A stretch of DNA of 34,750 nt. Origin: CBDUSL01 sp965370265 (GTDB taxonomy: Bacteria > Patescibacteriota > Patescibacteriia > JAXHNJ01). Where the stretch lies: assembly GCA_965370265.1 (NCBI GenBank), contig CBDUSL010000004.1:1-34750 (forward strand). Direction: 5' to 3'. The notes under the pieces were generated by a model that worked only from the letters and a program-made list of their open reading frames with translations, had not been told where the DNA came from and made no database searches. Position numbers and translations under genes: made by a program. How positions within the stretch are numbered: position 1 is the stretch's first letter; each line of letters opens with the position of its first letter. Shown here in pieces: positions 28,355 through 34,750 of the stretch.

Positions 28355-30400
28355 TTATTGAAAACCGATTAATTTACCTCCTTGATAAACAAAAAATGAA
28401 ACAAGCCAGGCAAGAACAACACTATAACCAACCACAAAGCTGGTCCATTTCCAGGAATTTGTTTCTTTTTTTATTATAGCAATGGTGGCCACGCAGGGAA
28501 TATAGATAAGACTGAAGACCATAAAGGCAAGGGCGCTTAAAGAGGTAAAGTGTGCCTTTAATATTGTGCCCAAAGTTCCTTCGGCGACGCCATAAAGCGT
28601 TCCCAAGGTGCCGACTACCACTTCTTTAGCGGCCGTACCAAAGATTAGGGCAACAGTTGGCTCCCATTGGCCAAATCCAAGTGGCCCAAAAATAGGGGCG
28701 ATAGACGAACCAATTTTTCCGATTATTGAATCAGCTGAAGCATATTCAACTCCCAGAGGTAGACTGGCGAAAAACCAGATAACCAGAGAGAAAACAAGAA
28801 TAATTGTTCCGGCTCTTTTTATAAATAACCAAACTTTTTCCCAGACATGAATTAGAAGCCCTTTTAAAATAGGGAAACGATAAGGAGGCAATTCAATAAC
28901 GAAAGGTTCCGAAAGGCGGCCAAAAAAGAGTTTCTTAAAAATAAAACCCAGGATAATTGCCAGAATTACGCCGAGAAGATAAAGAGAGAAAATAATCCAG
29001 CCCTGATAAGCGGTAAAAAAAGCGCTGGCAAAAAGGACGTAAATCGGCAGACGGCCGCTGCAAGACATTAAAGGATTAATAAGAATGGTTAGAATCCTGT
29101 CTTTTTTTGAACGAAGAGTCCGTGTGGCCATAATAGCCGGAATATTACAGCCAAAACCTAAGATTAATGGGATGAATGCTTTTCCATGCAAACCAATCCG
29201 ATGCATAAGCCGGTCCATGACATAGGCCACTCTCGAAAGATAGCCAGTGTCTTCCATAATGCCGATAAAAAGAAAAAGAATAAAAATATTAGGCAAGAAA
29301 GAAAGGATGGCTCCCACTCCTCCTATTAAACCATTATTGATTAAAGAAGTAATCCAGGGGGCCATAGCCCAAGCCTCAAATTGGCTGGTTATTATATTGC
29401 CAAGCCAGCCAAAAAAATCATTAATTAAATTAACCAGGGGGGCGGCTAAGGCGAAAGTAGCTTGAAACATTATGAGCATTAAAACAAAGAATATTAACGG
29501 CCCTAAAAACTTATGGGTCAAAAACTTATCTATTTTATCAGAAGAAGAGACACTTTTTTCCGCCCTTTTTGTAATTGATTCTTTCCCAATGCCACGGATA
29601 AAGTTATAGCGTACCTCTGTCAGAATAGTGGCAATATCTTGATTATAGATGTTTGATAAACGCTTTCTGCCTGTCCTAATGATATTATTTAATTCCTTAA
29701 AATATTTTTTACCACTTAGATCTTTTAAAAAACGCTCATCTTCTTCCAGGAGCCGTAAAGCGAGCCAATTAATATTACAGGGGTGAAAATTATATTCATT
29801 TTTTTGAAGAAATTCTCTAATTTTATCAACCTCAGTATTAACTTCTGGGCCGTAAGTCAATTTAATATTACATTTACCCCAAAGATGATGGGCTTGATTA
29901 AAGATAGAGTCTAGAAGATTGTTTGATTTTTCTTTATTTGGGGCTTCAATTTTCACCACAGAAACTCCTAAAAGTTCTGACAATTTATTTTCGTCTATGT
30001 GGATTCCATGTTTGGCGGCCAGGGTAGCCATGTTCAAAGCTAAAATCAAAGGAGCGCCAAGCTCTAAAAGTTGGATAGTAAGATATAGATTTCTTTCCAA
30101 ATTTTCCGCGTCAATTATTTGAATAATAACATCGGGTTGCTCGCCAAGAATAAACTCTCTAGTAACTGCTTCTTCTTCGGTATAGGCAGCCAGGCCATAA
30201 GCGCCCGGCAAATCAACCACTCTTATTTTATGATTTTTATGGATAAAATATCCCTCTTTTTTTTCTACCGTTTTCCCCGGCCAATTTCCAACGTGCTGAT
30301 GAGAACCGGTCAGGGTATTAAAAAGAGTTGACTTGCCAACATTCGGATTTCCGATTAAACCGATGGTAATATGTTCTTCGATTTTAGATTTTCTGGACAT
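28355..30400 (-). CDS. feoB: Ferrous iron transport protein B
   Basis: 681 aa. Cytosolic GTPase domain with G1 GNPNVGKST (17-25), G3 DLPGAYGL, and NMA in place of a standard NKxD; then a helical GDI-like domain and two Gate-type membrane halves (GVGAILSFLPNIFILFLFIGIMEDTGYLSR; GFGCNIPAIMATRTL; GTAAKEVVVGTLG). FeoB takes up Fe(II), mainly in low-oxygen settings. It overlaps feoA by 17 bp and precedes the FeoB-associated Cys protein. Confidence 0.97.
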   Translation of the reverse strand: MSRKSKIEEHITIGLIGNPNVGKSTLFNTLTGSHQHVGNWPGKTVEKKEGYFIHKNHKIRVVDLPGAYGLAAYTEEEAVTREFILGEQPDVIIQIIDAENLERNLYLTIQLLELGAPLILALNMATLAAKHGIHIDENKLSELLGVSVVKIEAPNKEKSNNLLDSIFNQAHHLWGKCNIKLTYGPEVNTEVDKIREFLQKNEYNFHPCNINWLALRLLEEDERFLKDLSGKKYFKELNNIIRTGRKRLSNIYNQDIATILTEVRYNFIRGIGKESITKRAEKSVSSSDKIDKFLTHKFLGPLIFFVLMLIMFQATFALAAPLVNLINDFFGWLGNIITSQFEAWAMAPWITSLINNGLIGGVGAILSFLPNIFILFLFIGIMEDTGYLSRVAYVMDRLMHRIGLHGKAFIPLILGFGCNIPAIMATRTLRSKKDRILTILINPLMSCSGRLPIYVLFASAFFTAYQGWIIFSLYLLGVILAIILGFIFKKLFFGRLSEPFVIELPPYRFPILKGLLIHVWEKVWLFIKRAGTIILVFSLVIWFFASLPLGVEYASADSIIGKIGSSIAPIFGPLGFGQWEPTVALIFGTAAKEVVVGTLGTLYGVAEGTLGTILKAHFTSLSALAFMVFSLIYIPCVATIAIIKKETNSWKWTSFVVGYSVVLAWLVSFFVYQGGKLIGFQ

Positions 30401-30650
30401 AAATTCTTCTTGCTTGCTTTCTTCCGACAGCTATTTTTGAATTAAAAACTTTCAGAATTACCGGGCCAAGTCGATCATTTTTGACAATAATTATTTCCGC
30501 TCCCTCAAAAAGGCCTAATTCGTGAAGCCTTTGCCGGAGCCATGGGCCGCCATGAAGACCGACTATTTTTACTTTTGTTCCTGACGGGAAATCAGCGAGT
30601 AATTTTTTACTAATTAAACTTCTTTTTTTTAGTAATCTTCTGCCAAACAT
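30384..30650 (-). CDS. feoA: Ferrous iron transport protein A
   Basis: 88 aa, a small SH3-like FeoA domain: FPSGTKVKIVGLHGGPWLRQRLHELGLFEGAEIIIVKNDRLGPVILKVFNSKIAVGRKQARRIYV. It helps FeoB-dependent uptake. The N-terminal 18 residues are basic (MFGRRLLKKRSLISKKLL), an extension before the domain. It starts 9 nt after the repressor gene and overlaps feoB. Confidence 0.93.
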   Translation of the reverse strand: MFGRRLLKKRSLISKKLLADFPSGTKVKIVGLHGGPWLRQRLHELGLFEGAEIIIVKNDRLGPVILKVFNSKIAVGRKQARRIYVQKI

Positions 30651-30659
30651 AATTTTTAT

Positions 30660-31058
30660 TTATTTAGGGATTTTTTTACCATGAGGACAAACTTTCGGGC
30701 GATTTAAAAATTTATCCAATTTATTAATTGTTCTAGTGGAAAAAGCATGCTCTAATTCGTGGGCTTCTTTATGTATATTTTCTTTTTTTACCTTTAATGC
30801 TTTTTTTAAAAAAACTTCGACTAAGCGATGGCGCTGGGTAATTTCCTTTGCTTTTAATTCCCCTTTTTTTGTTAATTTAATTTCACTATAAGGTGATTTT
30901 TTTATATATCCTAAATTAACAAACTTTTTTAACATAACCGAAACTGAAGGTTTGGAAACTTCTAAGTAAGTGACGATATCTTTTGACCTGATTATTTTTT
31001 TCTCTTCCCACAAGTGATAAAGTGCCCTTAAATAATCTTCTCGGCTTTGTTTTTTCAT
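30660..31058 (-). CDS. DtxR/MntR-family metal-dependent repressor
   Basis: 132 aa. Winged helix at residues 1-65 (REDYLRALYHLWEEKKIIRSKDIVTYLEVSKPSVSVMLKKFVNLGYI) and a dimerisation/metal domain at 66-130 with the ligand series RHRLVEVFL, EAHELEHAFS and CPHGKKIPK. No SH3-like third domain, so MntR-like in size. With feoA-feoB it should sense Fe(II) or Mn(II) and repress this operon. A 28-bp perfect palindrome begins at the base next to its start codon. Confidence 0.93.
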   Translation of the reverse strand: MKKQSREDYLRALYHLWEEKKIIRSKDIVTYLEVSKPSVSVMLKKFVNLGYIKKSPYSEIKLTKKGELKAKEITQRHRLVEVFLKKALKVKKENIHKEAHELEHAFSTRTINKLDKFLNRPKVCPHGKKIPK

Positions 31059-31086
31059 ATAAAAGTTAGTTATAACTAACTTTTAT
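31059..31086. promoter_or_regulatory. Operator of the feo operon (28-bp perfect palindrome)
   Basis: Each half reads ATAAAAGTTAGTTA, with the centre at 31072/31073. The inner AGTTAG/CTAACT halves resemble DtxR/IdeR/MntR-type operators (TTAGGTTAG family). It covers the predicted start and touches the -10 box. Confidence 0.8.
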
Positions 31087-31113
31087 TATATCATATAGAT
31101 TTAGGCCAGTAAA
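31085..31113 (-). promoter_or_regulatory. Promoter of the feo operon
   Basis: Minus strand: -35 TTTACT (31113-31108), 17 nt, -10 TATAAT (31090-31085). Start near 31078, inside the palindrome; leader about 20 nt. Confidence 0.75.
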
Positions 31114-31199
31114 GATTTTATTGGGGATAAATATCGTATTTCTCTAATAATAATAGAATGTTATACTTATGATTGTCTAATAATTAATAATAAAATTAT

Positions 31200-31538
31200 A
31201 TGCCTGTTAAGAGAAAAACAACCAAGAAAAAATTAACCTCTAAAAAAACTGAAGCAACTTCCGGCAATCTTTCCTCTGAATTCAAGAAATTAGGCAAAAA
31301 CCTGGAAATGAATATAAAATCGGCCTGGCACTCCAAACAAAGAAGAGAACTGGAAGATCAAGTTGGGGAAGGGCTTAATAAGCTTGTTCAAGGAGTTGAT
31401 AAGCTTTATAAAAAGAGCCAAGAAAAGGATTTTGATAAAAAAGTAAAATCAGGGCTTTTTAAAGCGGTGAAAAAGGCTAATATTAAACTTGAACAAGTGC
31501 ATGATAAGTGGGAGCCCCGGCAGGAAAATAAAAAATAA
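31200..31538 (+). CDS. Lys-rich protein, unassigned
   Basis: 112 aa, basic, without membrane helix. The first 25 residues are a Lys/Thr/Ser tail (MPVKRKTTKKKLTSKKTEAT) like those of histone-like or nucleic-acid-binding proteins; the rest is a predicted amphipathic helical bundle (EFKKLGKNLEMNIKSAWHSKQRRELEDQVGEGLNKLVQGVDKL). I do not recognise a family. It stands alone, facing away from the feo operon. Confidence 0.65.
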   Translation: MPVKRKTTKKKLTSKKTEATSGNLSSEFKKLGKNLEMNIKSAWHSKQRRELEDQVGEGLNKLVQGVDKLYKKSQEKDFDKKVKSGLFKAVKKANIKLEQVHDKWEPRQENKK

Positions 31539-31551
31539 TTTAATAAAAAAA

Positions 31552-31587
31552 TCCCCCCGTCCTGAGCGCAGTCGAAGGATGGAGGGA
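31552..31587. repeat. CTGAGCGCAGTCGAAGG-type hairpin
   Basis: TCCCCCCGTCC-TGAGCGCAGTCGA-AGGATGGAGGGA, an imperfect stem. It sits between two convergent genes and could act as a terminator. Similar hairpins are common between genes in CPR assemblies (general knowledge, not checked). Confidence 0.5.
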
Positions 31588-31604
31588 GAATATTCAATTT
31601 TGCC

Positions 31605-31976
31605 CTAGAGGATGTTTTTTACATCTTCTATTGTGAAAGGTTTAGAGAGTAATCCATCAATGTGGATTCCTTTTTTTTCCAGCCTTTCTTTTTCTTTTTC
31701 AGAGCAATCCAAATCCAAGCTCATTAAAATAACAGTTCTTCTCTCAGCTCCGACTAAACTTGAGATTACTTGGATTACTTTTAATCCCAGATCATCTATT
31801 GAATTTTTCAAGTTTTCGTCAACAAACACTACGTCTGGTTGTTCGACATCAACCGCATTAATCGCCTCTTCTCCATTAGTGGCCGTGAAGACCTCAAAAC
31901 CAAATTGTCCAAGAATATTGCTGAGCTCGCAACGGATTCCTGGGTTGTCATCAACAACCAAAGCTCGTTTACACAT
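31605..31976 (-). CDS. Single-domain response regulator (receiver)
   Basis: 123 aa, one CheY-like domain with intact active site: D9-D10 (LVVDDNP), phospho-acceptor Asp53 (VFVDENL), Ser after strand 4 (VILMSLD) and Lys of the SKPF loop. No output domain, so it works through partner proteins. The Shine-Dalgarno GAGAGGA is 5 nt upstream of ATG. Strong promoter at 32050-32022. No histidine kinase is in the window. Compare the pseudo-receiver at 4783. Confidence 0.9.
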   Translation of the reverse strand: MCKRALVVDDNPGIRCELSNILGQFGFEVFTATNGEEAINAVDVEQPDVVFVDENLKNSIDDLGLKVIQVISSLVGAERRTVILMSLDLDCSEKEKERLEKKGIHIDGLLSKPFTIEDVKNIL

Positions 31977-32021
31977 CTTCCTTCCTCTCTTTTTTTGAAT
32001 GTTCTATTTAAATTACTTAAC

Positions 32022-32050
32022 ACTATAGCGCAAAAATAATGTTTTGTCAA
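32022..32050 (-). promoter_or_regulatory. Promoter of the receiver gene
   Basis: Minus strand: -35 TTGACA (32050-32045), 17 nt, -10 TATAGT (32027-32022). The spacer AAACATTATTTTTGCGC differs from that of the promoter at 2480 in only two positions. Confidence 0.85.
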
Positions 32051-32073
32051 TCTTATAAGATTATTTAAACGAT

Positions 32074-32111
32074 AAAAAAACACCCCAATAGTTAAGTATC
32101 AAGGTGTTTTT
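32074..32111 (-). terminator. Terminator after the secreted protein gene
   Basis: AAAAACACC (32076-32084) pairs with GGTGTTTTT (32103-32111); a run of seven T on the minus strand. Confidence 0.7.
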
Positions 32112-32137
32112 AGTTAATCGTTATTTAAAAATTAGTG

Positions 32138-32590
32138 TTAATTATGATCGCAATTGCGTTCTCCACTCATAGAGTGTGAACCGCCTCCCATTCCTTTTCC
32201 TCTGGCGCCGTTTTGTCCCATACTTTGAGTACGCTCTTCCATGGTCTGTTTTAATTCTTCTCCGTATTCAGCTGATATTTTTTCCTCAGCAACCATATTA
32301 TCAATACCTTCTATTTTCCGGGCGTGCATTCGTTCCCTCATTTCATCGTGTGTAATGCCGCTTTCTTCAATGATTTCCGGAAATCTCATGCCATCGTCAA
32401 GCTTGGCCTGAAGGTCTTCAGCCGGTAAACCAAGAGCTTCTGCCTTGTTTTCAATCATTTGTTCTCTTCCGCCGCCAAAAAATCCGCCGAGAAAGCCACT
32501 AGATTCTTGAGCCGAAGCGCTTAGGATAAACCCGGAAACTAAAACAGTAGAAACAACGGCGAACAGACTGATTAGTAATGTTTTTTTCAT
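32138..32590 (-). CDS. Secreted Met/Glu-rich protein, unassigned
   Basis: 150 aa with a clear signal peptide (1-27, ending SASA-QE). The mature part starts with a Gly/Phe stretch (SSGFLGGFFGGG), then a helical region with KAEALGLPAEDLQAKLDDGM and several Met/His/Glu residues (HDEMRERMHARK). It ends in a Gly/Met/His-rich tail with GERNCDHN. The plan recalls periplasmic metal- or stress-binding proteins of the Spy/CpxP or DUF2680 sort, but I cannot assign it. It follows the sigma/anti-sigma pair on the same strand, 74 nt later. Confidence 0.7.
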   Translation of the reverse strand: MKKTLLISLFAVVSTVLVSGFILSASAQESSGFLGGFFGGGREQMIENKAEALGLPAEDLQAKLDDGMRFPEIIEESGITHDEMRERMHARKIEGIDNMVAEEKISAEYGEELKQTMEERTQSMGQNGARGKGMGGGSHSMSGERNCDHN

Positions 32591-32664
32591 ATTTTATAAA
32601 TCTTTTAATTATTATTGAACAGTTATTCCGACCTTTCATATATAATACAAGACCATAAACAGGT

Positions 32665-33429
32665 TTATTTCATTATATGAAAGGATCCGCCGCGGCGGGG
32701 TCTAGGCAGGTGATTTTGGGAAGGAGTCCAGTATTCGCCGGAGAAAATTTTAATTCTTTCCGCATTAATTTCTCCATTTTGAGGGGTGCCGATAATAGCA
32801 ATTCTTTGTCCGATTTTAAATTCAATATCTTGGAACATGATTGTTTCATCGTCACAAATAACATCTATTTCCTCATTAGTGGGGGTGGTGATAGTAAGGA
32901 TGCTATTTTCTATTTTGATAATTTCTCCAATGTGGGCATCTCGTCCTTTCAGATTATAACCCATTTTTTCTTTAAAGAAAGGAGAAACCAAGGGAATATT
33001 TTTATTCTGGACAAAGTCATGTATCCGCCCCGGAATATTAAGGGCGGAAGTGGTAATGCCAAAGAGAATAACGCCGGCCACAATTATAGTGATGATTAGC
33101 GGGTAATTTTTTTTGTAGGAAAAATCAAAACGCTTGAGAATAACCGCGACCACGATTATTAAAACAACAGCGACAATTAATAATTCATAAGGAAAATTAC
33201 CCAATATAATGCCAAAACCTCTTAAACCAAAATCGGTGAATTCAAGGGCTCCAGACTGGATTAAGGCGTAACCGATAAGACCAATGACTAGAATGCTTAT
33301 TAAAGTGAGTAAAACAGCTGCACTTTCCAGGCCGAGTTTGCGAGCCAACACCGAAAAACGAGAACGCATTTTCACTTTTCTTTCCTTGAGGGTGTCTGAT
33401 ATTTTTTCGCTGAGATTAATTTTTTTCAT
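32665..33429 (-). CDS. Membrane protein, probable anti-sigma factor
   Basis: 254 aa. A charged cytosolic N-terminus of about 32 residues (NLSEKISDTLKERKVKMRSRF), three membrane helices (about 36-58, 80-98, 110-130) and an extracytoplasmic C-terminal beta domain (about 150-235; HIGEIIKIENSILTITTPTNEEIDVICDDETIMF, like the small OB-type DUF5666 domains). It ends HLPRPRRGGSFHIMK. It overlaps the ECF sigma gene by 14 bp, the usual place of a cognate anti-sigma factor. No zinc (ZAS) motif is visible, so that role rests on position. Confidence 0.6.
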   Translation of the reverse strand: MKKINLSEKISDTLKERKVKMRSRFSVLARKLGLESAAVLLTLISILVIGLIGYALIQSGALEFTDFGLRGFGIILGNFPYELLIVAVVLIIVVAVILKRFDFSYKKNYPLIITIIVAGVILFGITTSALNIPGRIHDFVQNKNIPLVSPFFKEKMGYNLKGRDAHIGEIIKIENSILTITTPTNEEIDVICDDETIMFQDIEFKIGQRIAIIGTPQNGEINAERIKIFSGEYWTPSQNHLPRPRRGGSFHIMK

Positions 33430-33973
33430 AAGTATTTAAAATGTTTTTAAGCTCTTTTTTGGCCCTGTTAATTAAGGTACCGACGGTATTAACCGGTTTT
33501 CTTAAGATATCTGAGATTTCTTCATAGGTTTTATCCTGGGTATAGCGCAAAATAATAATTTCCCGGTATTTGACTTCCAGTTTTTGAATAGCGTTTTCTA
33601 CTCTTTCTTTTTCCTGTTTTAGGTGCATTTCCTCGAGTAAATTACTTTCAGAAGGGATTATTTCTGCGATTTGCGAGTCTTCCAGAGATATTTCTTTGCG
33701 GTGTTTTTTAATGAAATTAATCGCTTCGTTATGGGTAATCCGGTATATCCAGGAAGAAAATTTTCTTGTCTGGTCATAAGCCCGCAGGTTTTTAAAAACC
33801 TTAATAAAAACATTTTGGAGAATGTCTTCACAGTCATGAGGATTATAATTCGTTAAACGCAGAAGATAGCCAAAAAGGGGTCCTTCGTAGCGCTTTACAA
33901 GCTCGGAATATAATTCCTGGTCTTCTTCGGTGATTTTTCTTACCAACTCACCGTCTGAGAGGTTTTCATTCAT
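33416..33973 (-). CDS. ECF-type RNA polymerase sigma factor
   Basis: 185 aa from ATG 33973. Region 2 (about 20-90): YEGPLFGYLLRLTNYNPHDCEDILQNVFIKVFKNL, then FSSWIYRITHNEAINFIKK. Region 4 (about 120-175): LEVKYREIIILRYTQDKTYEEISDILRKPVNTVGTLINRAKKEL. No region 1 or 3. It directs polymerase to a stress regulon that cannot be read from here. The TTG 24 nt upstream is less likely, since a TATAAT lies between the two starts. It is followed in overlap by the putative anti-sigma gene. Confidence 0.93.
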   Translation of the reverse strand: MNENLSDGELVRKITEEDQELYSELVKRYEGPLFGYLLRLTNYNPHDCEDILQNVFIKVFKNLRAYDQTRKFSSWIYRITHNEAINFIKKHRKEISLEDSQIAEIIPSESNLLEEMHLKQEKERVENAIQKLEVKYREIIILRYTQDKTYEEISDILRKPVNTVGTLINRAKKELKNILNTYEKN

Positions 33974-34120
33974 GGTGCTTATATTATAATACAAATATAC
34001 TTTATATAATATTTCAGCTTATTTTCCAAATAGGTGAAAATGAATTATAATGAAAAGTAGGTTTAAATACAATAAAAGAAAAAACGAATATTAATTAAAA
34101 AATAAACAAGGAATAAACAC

Positions 34121-34261
34121 ATGAAAGAAGTAGAGGAGCCAAAAAAGAAAAAAGGAAAAGCCAAGAAATTTTTTGTGCTGGCTATTTTAACAGCCATTGG
34201 CACAGTAATAGCCACTATATTCATGAAAAAGAAAAAAGATCAGATAGAAGACGAAGAATAG
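34121..34261 (+). CDS. 46-aa membrane peptide
   Basis: MKEVEEPKKKKGKAKKFFVL, one membrane helix (FFVLAILTAIGTVIATIFM), then KKKKDQIEDEE. Positive clusters on both sides of the helix and an acidic tail. AAGGA lies 9 nt before ATG and a terminator follows at 34280. No family recognised; a real small gene by its signals. Confidence 0.6.
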   Translation: MKEVEEPKKKKGKAKKFFVLAILTAIGTVIATIFMKKKKDQIEDEE

Positions 34262-34279
34262 ATTCAAATAAAAAATGTC

Positions 34280-34306
34280 CGGCTCTTTAAAAAAGAGCCG
34301 TGTTTT
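34280..34306 (+). terminator. Terminator after the 46-aa gene
   Basis: CGGCTCTTT (34280-34288) pairs with AAAGAGCCG (34292-34300), then TGTTTT. Confidence 0.8.
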
Positions 34307-34346
34307 GTAGTACTTAAATGTAGGTGATTTTTGATTGTTCAGTGTT

Positions 34347-34750
34347 TTACTCTTTTTTTGTTTTGGTGATAGCGATTATCGCTAGCATGATTATGCCGGC
34401 GCCCAGCCATTGGCCGGATTTCAAAACTTTATCATGAATAATAAATTCCAGCAAGATAGAACTAATCGGAAACATGAGTTCATAAATCGTGGCTCTGGAA
34501 GCGAGGGTTTTTTTTAGGCCCCAGTAATATATAAATATGCCGGTGGCTCCGACGGTTATGGCGATTAGAAAAAAAACACCGATCATTGACCAAGTAATAA
34601 CGGAAAATCCGGAAAACCCGGCGTAGCCTGTTTCTATTCCAGAGCCGTTTAAAATTGAAATTAAAATGATAATAAAGAGCATTACTCCGGTGGTAATAAA
34701 AAAGCGGAGAGCGGTGCTAAGTCCGTGCGAAATTTTGCGGATTGCTTTTT
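34347..34750 (-). CDS. DMT/EamA-family transporter, C-terminal part
   Basis: Partial gene; the reading frame stays open to the right edge, giving 133 visible residues. About four or five helices, with FLIAITVGATGIFIYYWGLKKTLASRATIYELMFPISSILLEFIIHDKVL, the typical EamA second-half layout (A-x-x-x-x-x-x-x-P-x-x-x-x-x-x-G), and a short basic C-terminus (TKTKKE). Substrate unknown. Internal ATG at 34682 is not the start. Confidence 0.8.
   Translation of the reverse strand, partial: KAIRKISHGLSTALRFFITTGVMLFIIILISILNGSGIETGYAGFSGFSVITWSMIGVFFLIAITVGATGIFIYYWGLKKTLASRATIYELMFPISSILLEFIIHDKVLKSGQWLGAGIIMLAIIAITKTKKE

Noticed and set aside
361..34750. Alternative genetic code (UGA as Gly)
   Set aside because: Several well-defined genes end in TGA at the expected length, and none needs read-through.

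Overview
The window looks like chromosome from a Patescibacteria (CPR) bacterium, probably of Parcubacteria type. The evidence is AT-rich DNA, short versions of core proteins (IF-2 of 621 aa), many CPR-style small or unassigned membrane proteins, bactofilin, a PilT ATPase, and many short GC-rich palindromes between genes. TGA is used as a stop codon (for example at 25123 and 20722), so the UGA-Gly code of Gracilibacteria is unlikely. Lineage is inferred from gene content, not from a marker phylogeny.

Left end (1-2640): the 5' part of a CsoR/RcnR-family repressor gene whose promoter start region carries an exact TACT-G6-N-AGTA operator; tRNA-Ala(GGC); a small TM-helix-repeat membrane protein; a tRNA-Ala whose anticodon loop is interrupted by a second, complete tRNA-Ala(CGC); a 63-bp palindromic element; a heavily decayed histidine-phosphatase gene; tRNA-Arg(CCT); a perfect parS site; and a consensus promoter plus perfect terminator around a ~120-nt transcript with no ORF (candidate sRNA).

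Core block (2.7-12 kb, + strand): bactofilin, a DAGK-like protein, an MBL hydrolase, a structured leader with a terminator before a receiver-like protein lacking the phospho-acceptor Asp, then infB-rbfA-nrnA-like, clpP, rny-ymdB and HU. These are translation, RNA-turnover and proteolysis genes with familiar order.

Accessory block (12.2-15.2 kb): an unassigned protein, a NUMOD3-repeat protein with no visible nuclease domain, a two-TM protein, a 45-aa basic peptide and a C39-like cysteine peptidase. A promoter-like box recurs in it. It ends with tRNA-Lys(CTT), tRNA-Arg(TCG) and a second copy of the palindromic element.

Middle (15.2-22 kb): a pilT - cNMP/GAF sensor operon (minus) with a terminator-like hairpin against the pilT Shine-Dalgarno; a 32-aa acidic repeat mini-gene with its own promoter and terminator; a 568-aa membrane protein; a PMT-type mannosyltransferase from a leaderless promoter; and YibE/F preceded by a translationally coupled 47-aa ORF.

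Redox/metal part (22-31.1 kb): a thioredoxin-CcdA fusion, a UPF0251 regulator, a DUF5320 protein, two half-permeases and a NifX/NifB-like protein, with a shared quasi-palindrome at two upstream regions; DUF523; lgt; and an iron operon (DtxR/MntR-type repressor - feoA - feoB - FeoB-associated Cys-rich protein - FAD oxidoreductase) with a 28-bp perfect palindrome at the promoter.

Right end (31.1-34.75 kb): a Lys-rich protein, a canonical receiver, a secreted Met/Glu-rich protein, a probable anti-sigma factor overlapping an ECF sigma gene, a 46-aa membrane peptide, and the C-terminal part of a DMT/EamA transporter running off the window. Several genes have a -10 box only 6-7 nt before ATG, so leaderless mRNA seems common here.
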